A DNA stretch of 64,000 bases, from positions 7,710 through 71,709 of the forward strand of contig CAUGPT010000007.1 of assembly GCA_959601495.1 (NCBI GenBank), written 5' to 3'. This stretch comes from Avispirillum sp959601495. GTDB taxonomy: Bacteria; Bacillota; Clostridia; Oscillospirales; CAG-272. Under the pieces are notes generated by a model. That model had not been told where the DNA came from. It saw nothing but the letters and a program-made list of their open reading frames with translations, and ran no database searches. Shown piece after piece: positions 61,101-64,000 of this stretch. How positions within the stretch are numbered: the stretch's first letter is position 1; the number at the start of each line of letters is the position of its first letter. A program made the position numbers and the translations under genes.

Positions 61101-61115
61101 ACATAGCCGAAAGGT
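61099..61115 (+). repeat. 17-bp direct repeat flanking the cargo gene, left copy
   Basis: TTACATAGCCGAAAGGT. It differs at one base from 62511-62527. The AT-rich cargo gene lies between the two copies. Confidence 0.8.
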
Positions 61116-61188
61116 AGAAAAATTCATACTCAAGTAGTATAATAAAATAATACAAAGTACGACTATAATTTTGAATGGAGAATATATA

Positions 61189-62502
61189 ATGAAATGTATC
61201 TATTGTAATTCAGAAGTAGAACTTACTTCATCGGATATAATCACATACGCTATTACAGGTGCAAAGCTAACCAAGTCCTTTGTCTGTAAAACACATAATG
61301 CCTTTACAAATGATAATTATGAGAAAAAATATGTAGCCGATTTGGATTTCTTTAGAAACCATTTGGGACTTACAACACGTGATGGAAAACCAATTCAGTA
61401 TAAAGCGGATATATCAATAGACGGAACAGAAATGCATAATGTCAAAATCAGTAATAGAGCCTCTTTGTATGCTCCCAAAGATGTTGTTGCAGGTGTGGAC
61501 GATAATGGGCATAAAATCTTGATGGCACCTATGGAGCGAATAAATAAAATAAGCAAAGGAAAAGCAACAGCAGTCGATATTAGTGATGTAACTTTGCATA
61601 AGACCATTACAGCAGATAGCTTTCTCGGTTTCTATGCAGTTCATAGTGTTGCTAAAATGGCATACGAATGGTATTGCTATATAAACAACATAGAAGAATA
61701 TAAAACAGAATATAAAGACATTGTAGATTATATTTTAGGAAATACAGACGGAGATTTTGTTGATATCATATTAGAAAGAAACTATTATTTTGCTATTGAC
61801 CAATTATCAGAGGTAGGAACTAACGCATTTTTTCAATATGATGATATTGATGGGTATAGGTATGTTGTATTTGACTTTTGGAAAACAATCGCATATAGAG
61901 TGAGAATTTGTAAATCTCCCAATGGTGTAATACCTGAAATAAAGTCATTCTTTTTTGAATTATATTTATATCATATAGACGGAAGCAAAACTAAGACCGC
62001 ATTTGGTGCATATCCTCTTGATGGCAAAACAAAGCCAGCATTTATTACAATAAAACCTGAAGATATGAAAATTGATTTATGGCGTGAATTTATGAAGCGT
62101 ATTGAAAAGATAATGTCAACTATGGTTTTGTCAATCTATACCTTGAAAAAAGAAGTTGATTTGATTTCGTTAAAATTAAAAAAGTATGATGAGGGCAAAA
62201 TAGATGTGGCTCAATTATTAGGTTTCGAAGAAAACAATATTGTAACTGTAATTGAAATTATATCCTTATTACACGCTAACAAGGATAAATATGATAAGAC
62301 GAAATCGTTCAATTCAAATTTACCTATTATCCTAAATTTGAGAGGAGATACCATAGGTAGGACAATAGAGGACAAGGAGAAATTTATAAAAACATTAGTT
62401 GAACGAGATAAAAGCAAGACATTGTCTGAATATATCTGGCAAGGTATTTTCACATTCCAAGAGATTTATGGATATGAAATGAAGTTAATAAACCAAGAAT
62501 AA
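61189..62502 (+). CDS. AT-rich ICE cargo protein of unknown function with an HNH-like zinc motif
   Basis: A 437-residue protein that I cannot assign. The N-terminus begins MKCIYC and contains C3xxC6 and C33xxH36 followed by Asn37, which recalls the zinc scaffold of HNH endonucleases. The catalytic His expected after SSDII is missing, so nuclease activity is doubtful. The rest is soluble, Lys/Ile/Asp-rich, mixed alpha and beta (FDFWKTIAYRVRI, KTKPAFITIKPEDMKI). Base composition is far more AT-rich than the rest of the ICE, and the gene is framed by 17-bp direct repeats, both signs of separate acquisition. The ATG at 61189 has GGAG 8 bp upstream; an ATG at 61171 lies before that site. A defence or regulatory cargo role is possible but unproven. 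Confidence 0.75.
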   Translation: MKCIYCNSEVELTSSDIITYAITGAKLTKSFVCKTHNAFTNDNYEKKYVADLDFFRNHLGLTTRDGKPIQYKADISIDGTEMHNVKISNRASLYAPKDVVAGVDDNGHKILMAPMERINKISKGKATAVDISDVTLHKTITADSFLGFYAVHSVAKMAYEWYCYINNIEEYKTEYKDIVDYILGNTDGDFVDIILERNYYFAIDQLSEVGTNAFFQYDDIDGYRYVVFDFWKTIAYRVRICKSPNGVIPEIKSFFFELYLYHIDGSKTKTAFGAYPLDGKTKPAFITIKPEDMKIDLWREFMKRIEKIMSTMVLSIYTLKKEVDLISLKLKKYDEGKIDVAQLLGFEENNIVTVIEIISLLHANKDKYDKTKSFNSNLPIILNLRGDTIGRTIEDKEKFIKTLVERDKSKTLSEYIWQGIFTFQEIYGYEMKLINQE

Positions 62503-62510
62503 TTACAATA

Positions 62511-62527
62511 TTACATAGCCGAGAGGT
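62511..62527 (+). repeat. 17-bp direct repeat flanking the cargo gene, right copy
   Basis: TTACATAGCCGAGAGGT. It lies 8 bp after the cargo gene stop and forms the 5' arm of the hairpin that follows. Confidence 0.8.
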
Positions 62528-62552
62528 TTTCTTAATCGAAAGCCCCTCGGCT
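62517..62552 (+). terminator. Stem-loop after the cargo gene
   Basis: A 7-bp outer stem (AGCCGAG with CTCGGCT) and partly paired interior, followed by TCTTCTATTTC. It lies between the cargo gene and the primase gene. Confidence 0.6.
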
Positions 62553-62581
62553 TCTTCTATTTCAGGAGGTGATTTTATTGA

Positions 62582-63565
62582 ATGAGAAGTAACCGACCCT
62601 ATGTGAAACTTGACCCTGCCGTGATTGAGCAGGCACGGCAGATGGACTTACTTTCCTACTTGCAGAGGTATGAGCCAAGCAACCTAAAGCGTGTGGCAGG
62701 TAATGTCTATTGCACGAAAGAACACGACAGCTTGAAGATTTCCAATGGTAAGTGGTACTGGTGGTCGAGAGGTTTTGGCGGTGTTTCTGCCCTTGATTAT
62801 CTCATTAAGGTCAGAGAGTATAGCTTTGTGGAAGCCGTGGAAATGCTCACAGGTATTACGGCAGACTGGAAGCCGCCGCCTGTTTCCGTACCCAAAGACG
62901 AGCCAAAGGTATTGCTCCTGCCACCGAAAAATCGTGATTGTAACCGAGTGACCGACTACCTTTTCGGGCGTGGGATTGACCTTTCTATCATACAGGACTG
63001 CATTGCAGACGGTACGATTTTTGAAAGTGTCAAGTACCACAATGCCGTTTTTGTCGGTAAGGACGAAAGCGGAACGCCAAAGTATGCCGCTTACCGCAGC
63101 ACGATAGGTAGCTCCTTTAAGGGCGACGCATCAGGCAGCGACAAGCGGTATTCGTTCCGACTTCTGGCAAGAGAGCCGACTAATACGGTGCACTTATTTG
63201 AAGCCGCCATTGATTTATTGTCCTACGCCACTTATCTAAAGTGTGAGGGTAAGGACTATAAATCGGAAAATCTGCTCTCTCTTTCGGGTGTGTATCAGCC
63301 TAAGAAAGAGATAAAAGACAGCAAAATCCCCATAGCACTAACAACATTTTTGAACGCCAATCCCCATATTAAGACTATCATTCTGCATCTGGATAACGAC
63401 AAGACAGGCAGGATTTGTACTGCCACCTTAAAAGAATTGTTGCAGAAAGACTACCAAATCGTTGATGATCCTCCGCCTGTCGGCAAGGATTTCAACGATT
63501 TTTTGTTGTCCTATCTGGGGATTGCAAGACCGACTGTAAGCCGTGAAAGGAGTGATGCCCGTTGA
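62582..63565 (+). CDS. Toprim-domain DNA primase-like protein of the ICE (DUF3991/TOPRIM type)
   Basis: This is a 327-residue replication or transfer protein. Its N-terminal region (DLLSYLQRYEPSNLKRV, GNVYCTKEHDSLKISNGKWYWWSRGFGG, SALDYLIKVREYSFVEAVEML) is the zinc-finger-like primase leader in modified form. The middle carries RGIDLSIIQDCIADGTIFES and YAAYRSTIGSSFKGDASGSDK. The toprim core has LFEAAIDLLSYATY and the acidic IILHLDNDKTG. AGGAGGT lies 12 bp before the ATG at 62582, a long spacing. It overlaps the next small gene. Confidence 0.85.
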   Translation: MRSNRPYVKLDPAVIEQARQMDLLSYLQRYEPSNLKRVAGNVYCTKEHDSLKISNGKWYWWSRGFGGVSALDYLIKVREYSFVEAVEMLTGITADWKPPPVSVPKDEPKVLLLPPKNRDCNRVTDYLFGRGIDLSIIQDCIADGTIFESVKYHNAVFVGKDESGTPKYAAYRSTIGSSFKGDASGSDKRYSFRLLAREPTNTVHLFEAAIDLLSYATYLKCEGKDYKSENLLSLSGVYQPKKEIKDSKIPIALTTFLNANPHIKTIILHLDNDKTGRICTATLKELLQKDYQIVDDPPPVGKDFNDFLLSYLGIARPTVSRERSDAR

Positions 63566-63653
63566 TTGTCTGCTGATATTGCCTCAAGAAACCAGCCCAA
63601 CCACAACAGATTTTAAGAATGAAAGCGAGGATTTAACCATTGAAAAAGTATGA
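63555..63653 (+). CDS. Possible small gene, 32 residues
   Basis: A short open frame, MPVDCLLILPQETSPTTTDF continuing to IEKV, starts inside the primase 3' end with GAAAGGAG 4 bp upstream, and overlaps the start of the next gene. It has the tight spacing of a coupled ICE reading frame, but a peptide this small could be an artefact or just a translational bridge. Confidence 0.4.
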   Translation: MPVDCLLILPQETSPTTTDFKNESEDLTIEKV

Positions 63654-63942
63654 TGTAACCCTGACAGGACACTATGAAAAGAGCATTACTGTTTATGCGG
63701 AAAGCCCCGAACAGGCGGCGGAAAAGGTAAGGATTATTCTTTGTGATACCGACCTTATCGACTTTTCTGACGATGATTTTGATTACGGAGAAGCCGATAT
63801 TCAGGAAGCCGATGAGGAAAGAACGGTAGAAAACAGAGCCGATGATGAGGACGAGGACGAATGTCTGAAGCACGAGGAATGTTCGGACTGTCCGTACTTC
63901 TGCCCGATGTGTGGAGAGTGCCGTCTGGAGGACGAGGACTAA
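63640..63942 (+). CDS. Acidic Cys-rich conserved ICE protein, 100 residues
   Basis: The N-terminal 50 residues form a small alpha/beta domain (YDVTLTGHYEKSITVYAESPEQAAEKV). The rest is strongly acidic (DEDEDEC) and ends with a Cys cluster, CSDCPYFCPMCGEC, likely to bind zinc. This is a regular member of Clostridia ICEs downstream of the primase. The start is a TTG at 63640 with GCGAGG 9 bp upstream; no ATG is available nearby. Function unknown. Confidence 0.78.
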   Translation: MKKYDVTLTGHYEKSITVYAESPEQAAEKVRIILCDTDLIDFSDDDFDYGEADIQEADEERTVENRADDEDEDECLKHEECSDCPYFCPMCGECRLEDED

Positions 63943-63945
63943 GTA

Positions 63946-64000
63946 ATGTCTTACCAAGCACTGAATTTGGTTAGCCAAATTCGCTTGTTAGGGGTCAGCC
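63946..64000 (+). CDS. Start of a further ICE gene, cut by the window edge
   Basis: An ATG at 63946 opens a frame (SYQALNLVSQIRLLGVS) that runs off the right edge. The only upstream purine-rich site is the end of the previous gene. It is too short to identify. Confidence 0.3.
   Translation, partial: MSYQALNLVSQIRLLGVS

Larger units (their letters stand above)
43850..64000 (+). mobile_element. Integrative conjugative element, Tn1549/CTn-like, left part (right end outside window)
   Basis: The left boundary is estimated at 43830-43860, where the rRNA methyltransferase leaves its family consensus and base composition and codon use change. The content is parA, parB, a sortase-type adhesin, small conserved ICE genes, a giant methyltransferase-helicase with a nested tnpV, a toprim primase and an acidic Cys-rich protein, the set typical of these Clostridia elements. 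No relaxase, VirB4, VirD4, or integrase gene is visible; they would lie right of base 64000. I cannot see the right attachment site, so the exact target repeat is not defined. Confidence 0.85.

Noticed and set aside
1..64000. CRISPR arrays, tRNA or rRNA genes
   Set aside because: No regularly spaced palindromic repeats, tRNA cloverleaf arms or rRNA sequence were recognised on either strand by eye.

Overview
The window is about 64 kb of a low-to-mid GC Gram-positive chromosome. The best fit is an uncultured gut Clostridia of the Ruminococcaceae/Oscillospirales type. Reasons: the smc-ftsY-rdgB and yhbY-nadD-yqeK-LCP-rsfS-leuS blocks, a spoIIR sporulation gene, a split transketolase, a BMP-type nucleoside ABC importer and a Clostridia-type conjugative element. 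This taxonomic placement is inference; there is no rRNA in the window.

Bases 1-43.8 kb are ordinary chromosome. From the left: a truncated smc, ftsY and rdgB; then yhbY, nadD, yqeK, two tandem LytR-CpsA-Psr genes (one membrane-anchored, one lipoprotein), rsfS and leuS; rpsU with its own near-perfect promoter and terminator; a 2-hydroxyacid dehydrogenase; a clan-D-like glycoside hydrolase; spoIIR behind a SigF-like promoter that overlaps a hairpin; a purine salvage and uptake unit (xpt, BMP lipoprotein, ATPase, two permeases); and a 1353-residue secreted protein made of six long repeats. A minus-strand group follows (metK, AI-2E exporter-like permease, biotin ligase), then csaB and a copper ATPase carrying an extra C-terminal CopZ-like domain. 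Next come a minus-strand pair (phosphodiester glycosidase-like membrane protein and FAD dehydrogenase), gpsA, an orphan solute-binding lipoprotein, an orphan phage baseplate-like protein, a small unknown gene, the split transketolase, and an RlmD-type rRNA methyltransferase.

From about 43.85 kb to the right edge the DNA is an integrative conjugative element (ICE) of the Clostridia Tn1549/CTn type, cut off by the window. It sits in the 3' end of the rRNA methyltransferase gene and supplies that gene with a roughly 100-residue new C-terminus. Visible ICE modules are parA-parB, a giant thioester/SpaA-repeat surface adhesin with a sortase motif, a run of small conserved ICE genes, a 2753-residue methyltransferase-helicase, and a toprim primase-like protein. 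Relaxase, coupling protein, type IV secretion genes and recombinase must lie beyond base 64000 if the element is intact.

The points most worth a second look are: (1) a complete TnpV-family gene encoded in another frame inside the giant helicase gene, so that the helicase linker is the out-of-frame reading of tnpV; (2) an AT-rich cargo gene of unknown function in the ICE, bracketed by 17-bp direct repeats with one mismatch; (3) a 14-bp block repeated at the same distance from the -10 box of two ICE promoters; (4) the six-fold repeat architecture of the secreted protein; and (5) the SigF promoter/hairpin arrangement in front of spoIIR.
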